Positions 9,301 to 20,359 are shown, counted from the stretch's first letter. The stretch: DNA of 64,000 bases from Ascarosepion bandense (GCA_037127315.1 JBBBDQ010000445.1:1285001-1349000); one strand, 5' to 3'. Translations and numbers: made by a program. Notes: generated from the letters alone by a model not told the origin.

Positions 9301-9785
9301 TAAATTATTCTACTCATATTGTTAAAAATAACTAAGTAATTTGGCAATTGTATCCATTATAGTTTTTCAATGATATCTTTTTTTGCTTTTATTATTTTAT
9401 TCCAAGCAAGACAATAAAGCCACTATGGTACAAAGAGTTAGTGAGATTGAAAGTAACTGAGAAAGTGTTAGAACAATAAAAAAAAATCAATAAAAGGAAA
9501 AACAATAAAAACACAAAACATTTGATAGGATTTAGTATGCTGGCCTTTTTCACAAGTTGAAATCTTACAATGTCTCTGACCAAGTACTTGACTTGATCCA
9601 CCTGTTTCTAACAAATCATGTAATGAAAATTGTGTTGAACAACCAAACTTCTGTCCTTTGACCTGCACATACAAGATATCTAAATCCACAACAAGTGCCT
9701 CTCCCCATTCTTATCTAAAACTTAATAAACAAATTAAGTAAAAACAGTTAAGTATTGTCACATAAAAAGAATTTAAAAAAAAAAT
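9301..9785. other. Unassigned sequence
   Basis: Two overlapping minus-strand frames (9392-9601, 9468-9689) show no family motifs. 'gccactatggtacaaagag' at about 9418 weakly resembles 8150-8170. Confidence 0.4.
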
Positions 9786-10402
9786 CAAAAATATCAAATT
9801 TGTACAATAGGCATTATGATCAGAAATAATCGCTTATTCGAAATTTTTTCCATAGTTATTACTAAGCACTTCAGATGAATATAAAAAAATTTAAAAATTT
9901 AATAATGGTATCCAATTTGCTATATAAATTCATTTTAAATTGAGCACCCTATGGAAGTCAAAACAAAATATGTTTATACCATATGGTTTCTTAAAATTTA
10001 AGAGAGAATTTTTTTTGTTTTTCATATCATAATCTTGATTATTTACACTTTTATATTTGAACTATTGTCCTCATTTTCTTTTTTTTTGTTAGTAATAACA
10101 ACAAAGATGAGGATATTAGTCTGAATGTAAATAGTGATGACCCCCACTACCACTCATTCCGGAAATTCAGACAGAAATCATAATCTGCAGTATTTAATTG
10201 ACACTTTACCAAAAAAGCTTTACAAATTTAAAAACATTTTTCATCTTTAAATTTTATGAAAACGTAATTTGAACGTATTTTGTTTTGTTTTTCCCCTAGA
10301 TGAATCAAGTTATGACTCTACATAATAAACCGGACACCCCTCCCCAAAACTTATTTTAAAAAGATTCATAAAATTTCAAAAAAAATTTATATATATATAT
10401 AA

Positions 10403-10611
10403 AAATTAAAAAAGGATTAATTCAATGATGTTGGATGATCATTTCGATATGAAAATCCCCACAGGGGATAACACATCACCTCAGCAACAGAAAAATCCTT
10501 CTCCAGTTTCTGAAAGGATTTTTCTGTTGCTGAGGTGATGTGTTATCCCCTGTGGGGATTTTCATATCGAAATGATCATCCAACATCATTGAATTAATCC
10601 TTTTTTAATTT
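10403..10611. repeat. Perfect palindrome: 98-bp arms, 13-bp loop
   Basis: Arms at 10403-10500 and 10514-10611 are exact reverse complements by eye over all 98 positions; the loop is ctccagtttctga. The second copy of the family (41303-41501) has the same arrangement but clearly different arm sequence. The right arm holds CTGAGGT (10530-10536), an internal stem (ATCCCC/GGGGAT) and GAAA (10569-10572). Confidence 0.95.
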
Positions 10612-10770
10612 ATATTTGCTCTGTAATATTTTATTACATGGAGCTCTCTTCTTGTATCATTTTTTAATATTAAAATAAAATTTTTAATATTAATTAGGAT
10701 CGGGTTTTTGGAATTTACCTTCCTGCTTTTTCCGCTTGGATGAAAGTATCTGAATTAAAATATATATATA
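10612..10770 (+). mobile_element. Conserved 3' domain of the palindrome element, copy 1
   Basis: About 150 bp shared with 41502-41650: 'gctctgtaat', 'attacatggagctct', 'cttgtatcattttttaatat', 'aattaggatcgggttt', 'aatttaccttcctgc', then (TA)n. It contains a small hairpin (gtaat...attac between agctct-like arms). The asymmetric flank shows that the palindrome is part of a dispersed family. Confidence 0.7.
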
Positions 10771-10967
10771 TTTGTAATCTGGAGTGCATAATCTATAGTA
10801 TTATAAAAAAGTAATTTAAAGAAAACGGTTATTTTTGGTCACATTGCTTCTTGTAGAACTCCACAAAAAAATCCAAAGAAAACTGGAATGAAAGAAAACA
10901 AATATAAATTAATGTATTAGTACTATAATTTCCCTTTTTCTTACTAATGAGTTATCTTATACTTAAA

Positions 10968-11069
10968 CACTGGTTCTCATTTGAATATCAAAGTCAAATA
11001 GGGCCAAGTCTGGTCAGTACTTAGATGTTGGCGTTGGGCACTACTTGAGAACACCAGGTACTGTAAGCG
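10968..11069 (+). pseudogene. 5S rRNA pseudogene fragment
   Basis: 'cactggttctca', 'ctggtcagtacttagatg' and 'caccaggtactgtaagc' follow the 5S order, but the control region is eroded. Confidence 0.65.
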
Positions 11070-12250
11070 AGCTTCTAAAATCAGAAGTATGCTTTGTCCT
11101 TAAATAACCCACAAATGGTTGAAAAACCATAAATGATAAATAAATCACTCAATTTTGTTATGGTTACCTGAAGTAGTTTACTATTTTAATATTTATAATG
11201 CATTAGTGAATTTCTAATTCACCAAGTAATTAAATTAAAAAAATCTAATTTCTTTCAGAATAAATGTATATAAAATATCAAAACATTATATCATTTTTGG
11301 TATTTTGCTATTTATTGAGATTTCAGTTCCAGTGAACAAAAATATTCATTTTTCTGATTAATATCAATTAATATCAGGCATTAATCAAGTGATTTTGTCT
11401 GTTGATCAAAATTGAACCATAGGAAAGAAAAACTTAAATTATTTTGCACCCACACAAAATTTCCCCAAATCAACTACCGAACATAGATGAAAATGCCTAC
11501 TAGTGGCTCAGACACATGCACACACACACACACATACATACATACCTACATATAATCATCTGAATCCCACATAGACAAATTAGAACAAGGATATACATAC
11601 ACACATGAATTATACACACAAACGCTGCTTGACAGGGCAAATACAAGTATGGTAACCAATGAAAAGCAAACAGAACAAAAATAAAAATACCATAATTTTC
11701 TTTTTTTTTTTTTTTTTTCACATTAACTTCTTTATTTCCTATTTGACTGTGAGGATAGATAGAAAAAAGATATATCAAGGAAAATGGTTTTAAGAAAAAG
11801 AAAGGGGAACTACAAGAGGTGATAATATTATCATGTGTTTAACATCTGCTTCAGCAAAATGAAAAAAACCTTGTCAATTTTGAATTCTGAAAAATATTAA
11901 ACATATGCAATAAACATATTGAAAAAGAAAAAGAAAACAGTTAATTTTCATGATTTCAAAATTTTCTAACAATATACTTCACATTAAAATATTCTCTTTG
12001 AGTATGAAAAATGATGTTTTTTAAATGTTTAATATTTTTCAGTTAACCATATGAATATTTATGAGTGCTTTTTCCAGTAACCAACATTTTGTTTATACAT
12101 ACTTTATTTCAAATAAATTTATTTTGTTTTTTTGCCCTCATAAAGTTCACCAGGGGATGAAATGCGTTGGTTAAAACAAAATATAGTTTTCCTCACATCT
12201 TTTTTAAAACATACTGTTCTTCTCCTCAGGTTATCTGAGAATATTTTCAT
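11070..12250. other. Unassigned AT-rich sequence
   Basis: Contains a short (CA)n/(CATA)n (about 11519-11552) and a 19-20 T run (about 11700-11719). A phrase at 11094-11130 ('ccttaaataacccac') recurs near 2110, 46640 and 54220 and may be an old repeat. No gene seen. Confidence 0.5.
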
Positions 12251-12252
12251 TA

Positions 12253-12278
12253 TATATATATATATATATATATATATC
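12253..12278. repeat. (TA)n microsatellite
   Basis: Uninterrupted ta run. Confidence 0.95.
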
Positions 12279-12374
12279 GCATCACTCATTCAGTAAAAGG
12301 AATTAGAGCACTCTATCTATTGAGCACGTATAATGATAATATATGCACTAAAAAAGTCTGCCTTCTTCCACCAA

Positions 12375-12505
12375 ACACCCACAGCCCAGAGGTAGAATTG
12401 CCGACTGACGCCAATTCGGTCGTGTTTCCATCCTGGGTTAAAAAGCAATCGGAGTCTAACCATACTGATGAGCTGTGATACAGTGAAACAGATCTGTCTG
12501 CGGAT

Positions 12506-12512
<7 letters not shown>
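12375..12512 (+). mobile_element. SINE-B
   Basis: A tRNA-like head (cccagaggtagaattgc ... gtcgtgtttccatcctggg) is followed by 'gatgagctgtgatacagtga' and 'ctgcggatgac', then a (TA)n run (12511-12548). The minus-strand copy at 16239-16385 has the same head, body and TA tail. Confidence 0.65.

Positions 12513-12548
<36 letters not shown>
12511..12548. repeat. (TA)n tail of SINE-B
   Basis: ta run starting exactly at the SINE-B 3' end. Confidence 0.95.
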
Positions 12549-12549
<1 letters not shown>

Positions 12550-12725
12550 CATAGTACACTTGGTATGTAATCCGGGTAACTTCCAAAAGAGACAAACTCG
12601 AGAGAACTCAATGTTAAATTCATTTATTTAATTTAACAGAGTAATATTTTATAAAGGGTTTTCAATTATTACCATGGATAATACATATTTCACTGCTTTG
12701 ATGTTTTTAACGTGGCTCGTCAGAT

Positions 12726-12729
<4 letters not shown>

Positions 12730-12759
<30 letters not shown>
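12730..12759. repeat. (TA)n microsatellite
   Basis: Uninterrupted ta run. Confidence 0.95.
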
Positions 12760-12763
<4 letters not shown>

Positions 12764-13011
12764 ACAATTTTAACAAAAACACTATAAAATGGAACCATAC
12801 TTTTTTTATTTAAAAACTGCTACTCAAATTAAAAAAGAAAGCAATTTACTAAGATGAAAATGTATAGAAAGTGCCTTAATTGCTAGATCATTTACAATAG
12901 AATCACATCTAGGCTCTTACAAAATTTCTATTTTCTTGTCAGATCTATTACCACAATGTGGCACATTTAATAACAACAGTGATAAAAACAAGAACAAAAA
13001 ATAAAAAAATA

Positions 13012-13262
13012 AACAAAATTGGCGACAGAAATTTTCTGAGAAACCTAATGAGGAAGGAGAGCTTGGAGAATCTAATACTCACAGGGGTAATAGGGGAAAA
13101 AGAGATGGGAAAGCAGAGCATGATATACTTGATGAGCTTAAGCAAATAGACAGCAGATCAGGGTTTGGAAAATATACCAAGACAAAATGTATTAAGAGTA
13201 ATGAAGTGGAAGGCCTTGATCGCCCACATCTTGAAGGGACACAACACATAGAAGAAAAAGAA
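13012..13262 (+). pseudogene. RTE-1 C-terminal fragment
   Basis: Reads 'FLRNLMRKESLENLILTGV' and then the family 3' UTR ('agtgaagtggaaggc' and 'gaagggacacaacacataga'). It is truncated at the 5' side and holds only the last part of the protein. Confidence 0.75.
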
Positions 13263-13621
13263 TCCCACAATGAAAGAAATATGTTAGTTTTATCGTATTT
13301 ATTGCCACAAGATGCACATGGCAATTCTTTGAAATGTTATATCTCAAATGCGCATCTGTATTTGTTCCACTTTTGTCACATGACAATATGGTGACAAAAA
13401 AAATAAAAACAGTCAATGTCAAAGATACGTGTCAGTGTGTTACTTTTAAAGTTAAATAAATCTGATTTCATTTACAAAAATAAAGCCCAAATAGTTTTTA
13501 AAAAGCATTTTTAATGGTAACTCTACCAAAAACCATAGATGGCATTAAATAAGGGTTCAAATATCTAAGGCAACAGTGAGCGTGTCAATGCACTCATCTT
13601 GTCATTTTTGGTAAGTTATAT

Positions 13622-13868
13622 GCCACTGTCACTTAAGTGCCATATGTGAGACATGCTTTGGGCAATCATGTCTCAAAAGACACATGACTGACTGGGCAGA
13701 AGATTATCCCACAGTAGGTTGTCATTGCCAAGGCCAGAGAACCCGATCTGTCTTATTATTTAACCCATAGCTGGAGGGAATAATACCTTTCCCAAGGGTA
13801 TTTGTGTGTAAGTGAATGCAAGGAATTCAACTGGAATTTGAACTCGGCTCCCCGATTTGTCATTCTAA
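13622..13868 (-). mobile_element. SINE-A, minus copy of a head-to-head pair
   Basis: From the 3' end signature (cacttaagtgccatatgtga) through body to the B box (tggaatttgaactcggctcc). The A-box part is lost at the centre of the pair. Confidence 0.85.
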
Positions 13869-14045
13869 GTCGATGTGCGTTGTGGTGCAGTTGATATCGG
13901 CTTGGAATGACAAATCGGGGAGCCAAGTTCAAATTCCAGTTGAATTCATTGCATTCACTTACACACAAATACCCCTGGGAAAGGTACTAGTTCATTTCTA
14001 CCCTCCAGTTATGAGTTAAATAACAGGACAGATTGGGTTCTATAT
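13869..14045 (+). mobile_element. SINE-A, plus copy of a head-to-head pair
   Basis: Head (ttgtggtgcagttgatatcgg; aagttcaaattccagtt) and body to 'cagattgggttctata', 3' part missing. With the minus copy it makes an inverted repeat of about 130-bp arms around a 39-bp centre (13866-13904). Confidence 0.85.
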
Positions 14046-14309
14046 CTTCCTGTGGTTCAAAGCGGATTACTTGTCTTTATTTTAGGGGAAAACAAGAGAA
14101 ATTCATAATAAAAAAAAATCATGTAATAAAAGTCTACATAGATTCTTCTATGTTAATCAAAGTTGATGTATTCGAGCAGATATTCTATGTTTGTATATGG
14201 TTATTATTTCACTTTTTTTGTTTAGTAAATTAGGGTTATTCAAGTGTTTTAATATATACACAGTTTTAAAGTACACTGTATTTATGGATAAAAGTGCTCA
14301 ATATCAAAG

Positions 14310-14568
14310 ATAGTCACTCATCTAAGTGCCCTATGAGATACATGCTTAGGCAATCATGTCTTGAAAGAGACATGACTGATTGGGCAGAAGATTTTCTAGC
14401 AGTAGGTTGCCCTTATTTTCTGCAGTAGACTGGTTGCCAATCAGGGTTATAGAACTCAGTGTATCCTGCTATTTAACCCGTAGCTAAAAGGAGAAGTGAC
14501 AGAAATTCAAACTAAGTGCTTCGATTTCTCATTTTGAGACAATATCCACTGTACCACCTACGCAGATC
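14310..14568 (-). mobile_element. SINE-A, degenerate
   Basis: 3' end (catgtcttgaaagagacatg), 'gactggttgccaatcagg', and a decayed head (tcattttgagacaatatcca). About 260 bp with a deletion in the body. Confidence 0.75.
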
Positions 14569-14758
14569 GAGAAAGAGTGTGCATGAATACAAAAGTAGAC
14601 ACTGAGACCAACGCTGAATGGCGACAATCTGTTTCATGATTGAATGTCATCTTCAGACATGATGATTGTGTTCAAGCCTGAAACAGCCATATCCTAAACA
14701 TTTGGCATTTTTTCCAGTACTACTATTGATAGAAATTTATAAAATTTTTCTCTTTAAA

Positions 14759-15048
14759 TGTTGTGGAGTAGTTTTCACATTGAAGGTTATAATTGTGCTA
14801 TATCGGTTGCTAACTGACTTAACACACCCAAAATGTTAGGAACTTGGTAATCTTCCACTGAAAGCTGACTCCTTAGTATTCAGCTAACTGCCGACTAATA
14901 TCAACTGCCTAGTAGTTCTACTGAACTCTAATAGAACTATAAAGAACTCTCTAGAACTTCTAAGAACTCCTATGAACTTCCCAAGAACTTCTCTTATTAA
15001 TATAGGAGGGAGAGTCCATTATCTGAGGAATAAGTGTATTTTCCCATA
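14759..15048 (-). mobile_element. LTR-1, copy 2 (short form)
   Basis: The minus strand starts tatgggaaaatacacttatt and ends ctactccacaaca. TTAAA occurs on both sides (14754-14758, 15049-15053), a clean 5-bp target duplication. The middle, where copy 1 has 22 minisatellite units, holds only about four diverged gaactt-type units. One terminus has lost about 3 bp of the TGTT. Confidence 0.65.
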
Positions 15049-15059
15049 TTAAACAAAAG

Positions 15060-15690
15060 ATTCTCAAGTCCAGTAGTTTTGATCACCTCTTCCAGTATTC
15101 TTAACCTTCGATTTGAAATAGTGTGGGACATTGAATTCATGTTTTCTATCATTGTTTTTATTTTGAGTTACAAGTGCTATCTATTTTAATTGTTGCTGCT
15201 GTTGAAAGACAAATGATGTAGTTTCTGTTTTTTTTTTTTTTTTTGAGGGGGGTTGCACAGTACTTTGTGATTTTGTAGCACCAGTCCGTAATGCTAAATG
15301 GATGATGATCTTTGTTAAAACCCTTAGGTTTCACTCACTCAAAGCCTTTTTTTAACCGTTGATCTCAGAAAGCAGTTGTGTACAGCTGACAGTTTAGATA
15401 TTTCTAAACAGGTTTGGCAACATGCATGACCTCCATATGAAAGCCTCGATCTGACAAGGCTATTTCAGAACATTACTTGAGTTTTCAGGTTAATGTTTTG
15501 TCTTTGTAACAACTTGCAGCATTGTGTGACACTACCTCAAGTGACACTTATTCAATGTACAGTTTTCTTTTCTCCTATACTTTGTTATAACCGTCTGATA
15601 CTCTGAGGTATAATTAAACTTATCATCAGTCAATATTTGGTTTAAATGTGTTCTTTATATTTATTGTAATGAAGACACATTAACAATTTA
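15060..15690. other. Unassigned sequence
   Basis: No reading frame of note; a 20-T run at about 15228-15247. Confidence 0.4.
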
Positions 15691-15694
15691 AAAA

Positions 15695-16190
15695 ATACAT
15701 ACACAAAATTCAAAGAAGGATCTGCAATATAATCGGTCCTGCCTTGACATCTTGACTCCAGTTACATTCTCATTGACGTAATGTGGCTTCCTTCTGTCTT
15801 TTCTACAAATATTTTCATGGCAACTGCTCTGAGAAGCTTTTTTTTCCTGGTGCTCCATCCACATGAATTTGAGTGTGTTACAAGATTGGCATTTAGGTTC
15901 CACCCTTTTACCATTAGAATAGTTTAATGCAACCACCTCGTCTACACTAACAGTTTCTGTTCTCGTACTTTTTGCCTGTAGAAGTCTGTTCTGTTAACCT
16001 GCTTCCTTGATAGCTACAATTTTCAAATATTTAAATTCAATGTCAATTGCCAATTTCTATCTACTTGAATCCTATTCATCTTTTATCATTTCTTCAATAC
16101 GCACTGTATCCAGTTTTTTTTTCTTACTGTCGCCCCGTGTACAAGTGATGGCCTCATCTATCTTGGGGTGAAATGATTAAAAAAAAAATA
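15695..16190 (+). pseudogene. LINE-A C-terminus and 3' UTR
   Basis: Shows 'caaagaaggatctgc', 'atgtggcttccttctgtctt', 'acaagattggcatttaggtt', 'cctgcttccttgatagctac' and the end 'ggggtgaaatgatt' with an A tail. The coding part has several stops. Confidence 0.75.
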
Positions 16191-16193
16191 TAT

Positions 16194-16238
<45 letters not shown>
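16191..16238. repeat. (TA)n between LINE-A and SINE-B 3' ends
   Basis: ta run shared by the 3' tail of the plus LINE-A and the 3' tail of the minus SINE-B. Confidence 0.95.
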
Positions 16239-16241
<3 letters not shown>

Positions 16242-16390
16242 TCATCCACATACAAGCCTGTTTTGCTGTATCACAGCTCATCATTGTGGCTAGACACATT
16301 CACTTGCTTCTGGCCGGGATTGAAACTCGACCGATTTGGTGTCAGTCGGAGTCGCTACTCCCTAAGCCATAGGCGCATGGAATCAGAGAA
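16239..16390 (-). mobile_element. SINE-B
   Basis: The minus strand reads a tRNA-like head (tatggcttagggagtagcg; tcgagtttcaatcccggcc) and then 'gatgagctgtgatacagc' and 'gtggatgacta'. The head is better preserved than in the copy at 12375. Confidence 0.7.
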
Positions 16391-16399
16391 GGGAAATTT

Positions 16400-17595
16400 T
16401 AACGTGTTGTATATAAGCAGTGTATACACACGCCAGTCACCGAAAGAACTCAATTCATTTCTGAAGAGTCACGCTTATAGCAGAAGTGGAAACTGTTTTT
16501 AAAATTTTCTTCTCCAGAGAGCTCAATCATAATGAGAGCATATATTTGTTAATACTTATAAACTTCTTTTCTTTTTATTTATGAATTTTTTCATTCTCGT
16601 TTAAAAAGTAGCAATAAAAACACATAAATGTTTTTCACTTACAGTTTTCTGACATCTGATGTCTATTTATTGCATACGATTCTTACATTATACCAGGGAT
16701 GGTAAAACTTCCTTAAAGAAACTTGGTGCCTCTCAAAGACAAAACAAGAAAATGTGGGTGGGGGAACGAAATACTGAACTGCAGAATGAAAGCCAAAATG
16801 ACACTTTTCAGTATTTTCCCAGAAAGAGATGACAATTTTGTTTTTACATTTTGCGGACGCTGTTGAGAAGAAAGAAGGAATGAAACGAGGAACAATATCA
16901 AGTGGAACCGACACAAAGACTTCATATCTTTAAATTAAAAAGCCATCTGTCTGAAACTAATAGAATTTACGAAGGAAAAGCGGTACAGAAATGAGGCCAC
17001 CAAGCAATGAGAGCAGATTTTTATAACCACTTGAAATTAAATTTAAATTTCTTAACATTTGCGTCTCAATTAAGGATGTAAAAGACAAGTACAATACAAA
17101 GGGAAACTTACCTTTATATAAAAACCCCATTTTTATTTCATTCAAAAAAAAAATTGTTCTTCCAAGATAGGCAAAATAATATTAATATAAATTTCTACTG
17201 GACATAAAGTGAGTAATCATTTTTCTATTATTTTAAGTAATAAACGGATTCCCTTCAGAGTTACTACATATTAATATCATAATTGGGGAAAATATATTTC
17301 AAGATTTGCATGTTATCATTCTTCAATGTATTGAAATGTTGGTGAAATTAATAGCGAGTTCAATCCCTGGGCCAGGTAGTGTGTACCGGACAAGCAGTAA
17401 ATGAACTAAACTAAAAATAAGAACTAGACGAGGTATCCCCAGGATGGACAGTTGAACAAGAACATTCTACCTCCATCCCCCAGATTAAATAGAGGATTCA
17501 GTTCAGAATTTCCTGTAGACAACTTGGATCGATGTACCCCTATGGAAGATCTAAGAGCACAATGAAATATGTCATAAGATGAGGACAGTAGTGCA
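16400..17595. other. Unassigned sequence
   Basis: The two minus frames at 16663-16925 overlap in different phases and show no domain. I see no repeat family that I can name. Confidence 0.4.
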
Positions 17596-17599
17596 AATG

Positions 17600-17857
17600 T
17601 CAGTCAGCTAAGTGCAATACGTGACTCACGCTTGGGCGATCATGTCTCAAAGATTTTCCCACAATTGGTTGCCGTTACTTTTTGTTTTAGACTAGTTGTC
17701 AACCAAGGTTTCAGAACCCAATCTGTGCTGCGATTTAGAGGGAGAAGAGTTGGATTAATACCTTCCCCGATAGCTGGATGGAGAAGCAATGGTATTTTCC
17801 AAGAGTATTTGCGTGTATGTCAATGCAAGGTATTTAACTGGAATTCGAACTGGCTGT
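17600..17857 (-). mobile_element. SINE-A, degenerate
   Basis: 3' signature (tcagctaagtgcaatacgtg; gggcgatcatgtctcaaag), 'ctagttgtcaaccaaggtt', and 'caaggtatttaactggaatt' near the B box. It is directly joined to an RTE-2 tail, so the head is lost. Confidence 0.75.
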
Positions 17858-18360
17858 AATCTGAACTTCCTTAAATTGACTTTGATAAGCTGGGTCTATG
17901 TTTTACATGGTCTACCTATCATACATAATTGAACCATCATGAAATATTGGAGCAAGTTTAAGAGACTGGAAACTCAGTGTTTTTATCGAGTCACCATCTC
18001 TAGGAAGATTACCTACCAAAGTTAGGGAGTTCAGCGTACCCTTTTCTCCACAGAGTAGGTGTAGAGGATTTTATTTCAGAGATTCAAGTTGCTATCCAAA
18101 GGTAAATACTCTAACCCATCAGAAGCAGTTTAGTGTCATACTTAGGACAGACTTTATGATAACATTTATTTCTCCAGCCATTTTCCCATGATGCAACCCA
18201 CTCTACAATTTTTCACATGTATGATGGTCCTGGGTATGATGATAAACTACATCCAGCAGTAAGGACTCTAATTGGGAGGTTTAGAGAAACATGGAACGAC
18301 TTCTTAATTGCAGTTGCTCCCAGGTCCATCCTGATACAAGGTGGTAGCACCTGTTAGGGT
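17858..18360 (-). pseudogene. RTE-2 C-terminal tail and linked repeat
   Basis: Matches 19270-19810 on the same strand, including 'gataagctgggtc', 'ttttacatggtctacct' and the part ending in the R2 repeat (gggtatgatgataaactaca ... ggtagcacctgttagggt). The (ATG)n 3' end present in the 19195 copy is missing. Confidence 0.55.
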
Positions 18361-18369
18361 CCCATTTAT

Positions 18370-18610
18370 GGGAAAATAGTATACCTCCAAACTGGGAATG
18401 TTTAAGAGAAAAAGAAAAGGTTAGGCTGGTAGGAGTCTTTAGCTTTGGATAGCAACTTGTCTAAGAGAAAGAAATTTCTGAAATAAGAACCTCTACACCT
18501 ATTTTGTGTAGAATAGGGTAGACTGAACTCTCTAACCTTGATGGTTGAACGCTGTCCAACCCATGTTAGCATAGAAATGGATATTAAACGTTGATATGAT
18601 GATGATGAAA
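18370..18610 (+). mobile_element. RTE-2-type 3' end with (ATG)n tail
   Basis: Ends 'gctgtccaacccatgttagc', 'gatattaaacg', then gatatgatgatgatga. This 3' signature with an ATG-type tail is typical of RTE-like elements and their SINEs in molluscs. Confidence 0.6.
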
Positions 18611-19190
18611 CTGTCTCCTGTTGTCTTCTATTTCTCTCATTCCCTTCTTCTGCAGAAAAGATTTTATGTTTGCTTCACTCCTTTTACCCTTTTCTTCTCA
18701 TTCTTCGATATTTCATTCCAAGCTTATATCTGTTATACAACAATGCACTTCCTAAAAATGTAAATAATCTTATTACTAATTTCTCATGCCAGAAATTCAG
18801 ATAGAAGTTCTTATACTAGATCTTAAAAAAAAATGAACCATTCCTCTAGTAAATAATTTGATGTGTTACTTGAATTTGATCATTATGCCCTTCAAAATAA
18901 TCACCCGGGAAATGAATACCATGATCCCAATGCCTCATCCGCACCTAATGATCACCACAAAAATATTCCTCTTGGGAACTATCCAATGCCACCTGCAAGT
19001 CTATTTGAATATCATCTACAAAGCATTACCCTTTCAACTTCAATGGTAAGCTCGTATTAATCAAGCCAAGCAGGTATTTGTGATCTCTGATTTTCATCTG
19101 AATTATTTGTGCTTAAGAAGAAAATTTAAACAGAATTTTCACATTTCAAATTAAAAAGTAGGTGTTTAAATCTGAAGATCTTTGTCTGCA
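18611..19190. other. Unassigned sequence
   Basis: Two plus frames (18858-19049, 18863-19060) overlap in different phases; neither has a recognisable domain. Confidence 0.4.
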
Positions 19191-19194
19191 GAGA

Positions 19195-19830
19195 AGATCC
19201 AAATCATTATCATCATCATTGTTTAACATCTGTTTCCGTGCTAGCATGGGTTGGATAGGGTTTTCTAGATGTTCTCTTTTCCAGATCATCCAATTTTGTG
19301 TAAAGTCTGGCTGTAATCTGAACTTCCTTATATCATCTTTGATAAGCTGGGTCCATGTTTTACATGGTCTACCTATTTTATGTAATTGAACCATCATGAA
19401 ATATTGGAATGAGTTTTACAGCTGTATACCCTTACTGACACCAACCAGTTTAAGAGACTGGAAACTCAGAGTTTTTTATCAAGACACCATGACTAGGTTA
19501 GATAGTTCAGCCTACCCTTTTCTAAACAGAGTAGGTGTAGAGGCTTTTATTTCTGAGATTTCCTTCTCTTAGATGAGTTGCTATTCAAAGCTAAAGAATC
19601 TTACCCAACCTAAGTGTATAACATCAAACTTAGGACAGTTTTTTTTCATTTGGGTTGGACACTAGTCCATAGCTGGGACCTTGACAGGTGCTACCACCCC
19701 GGGTCAGGGAAGACCTGGGAACAGCAGCAATTAAGAGGTTGTTCCACACTCCTCAAAACCTCCAGTCTCCTGATCAGAGGCCTTGCTGCCAGATGTAGTT
19801 TATCATTATACCCAGGACCAAAAATTCCTG
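19195..19830 (-). pseudogene. RTE-2 C-terminus with 3' (ATG)n end and linked R2 repeat
   Basis: The minus frame reads 'QLHKIGRPCKTWTQLIKDD', 'FRLQPDFTQN', 'ENPIQPMLARKQM' and then (GAT)n, the usual end of an RTE-like RT protein. Upstream on the same strand is the R2 repeat (19640-19810). The catalytic core is absent. Confidence 0.65.
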
Positions 19831-20359
19831 AAAAAAGTTTAAATTTTACATCTAATCCATTTAGACTTCATTTTCACTTCCAAGAAGCTCACCCAAAAAC
19901 TTAAAAATAAAAATCTAGATCCTGTTTTTCTGATAAATGCAAAAAAATATAATCAAAAACTGATATTGGCTGCCTGGCATATGGTGCTAAAAGCAGGTAC
20001 TGGTCGATTTAACATATAACAGGAATGGAGTATGTTTTAAATATCTTCCTGTGAACAACTTTCTTATATTTTGAAGATTTTAAATTATTTAAATATTTTG
20101 GAACTTAGACTAAAAAGCAAAAAAAAAAAATTGTCTTCAGCATGTATGGCTATTTTCAAAGAGTGTCAAGTTTGCCTGTTTGTCAGTTAAAAAATTTATT
20201 TCAAAACGGTTCCCATGACTACTTGCAAAAACTAAATGAATAAACATGTGCAAGTTTTAACTGATCATAAATTGATAAATCCTTGGAGTTTGGACAATTT
20301 TAGACCAGTTCAGAAATCATGAGGCTGTCTAATTTCAGTTCATTGGAGTTACATGGGAA

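Larger units (their letters stand above)
9786..10866. mobile_element. TIR element T, copy 1, carrying the palindrome element
   Basis: The left end (gatcagaaataatc ... actaagcacttcagatgaa) is the inverted counterpart of the right end (ctggagtgcataatctatag ... gttatttttggtcac). The same inverted ends occur at 29155-29550. The inverted repeats are about 90 bp and imperfect. No transposase is visible, and the superfamily is not determined. Confidence 0.45.

Noticed and set aside
13756..14019. Two opposed frames that look alike
   Set aside because: Both are translations of the head-to-head SINE-A pair.
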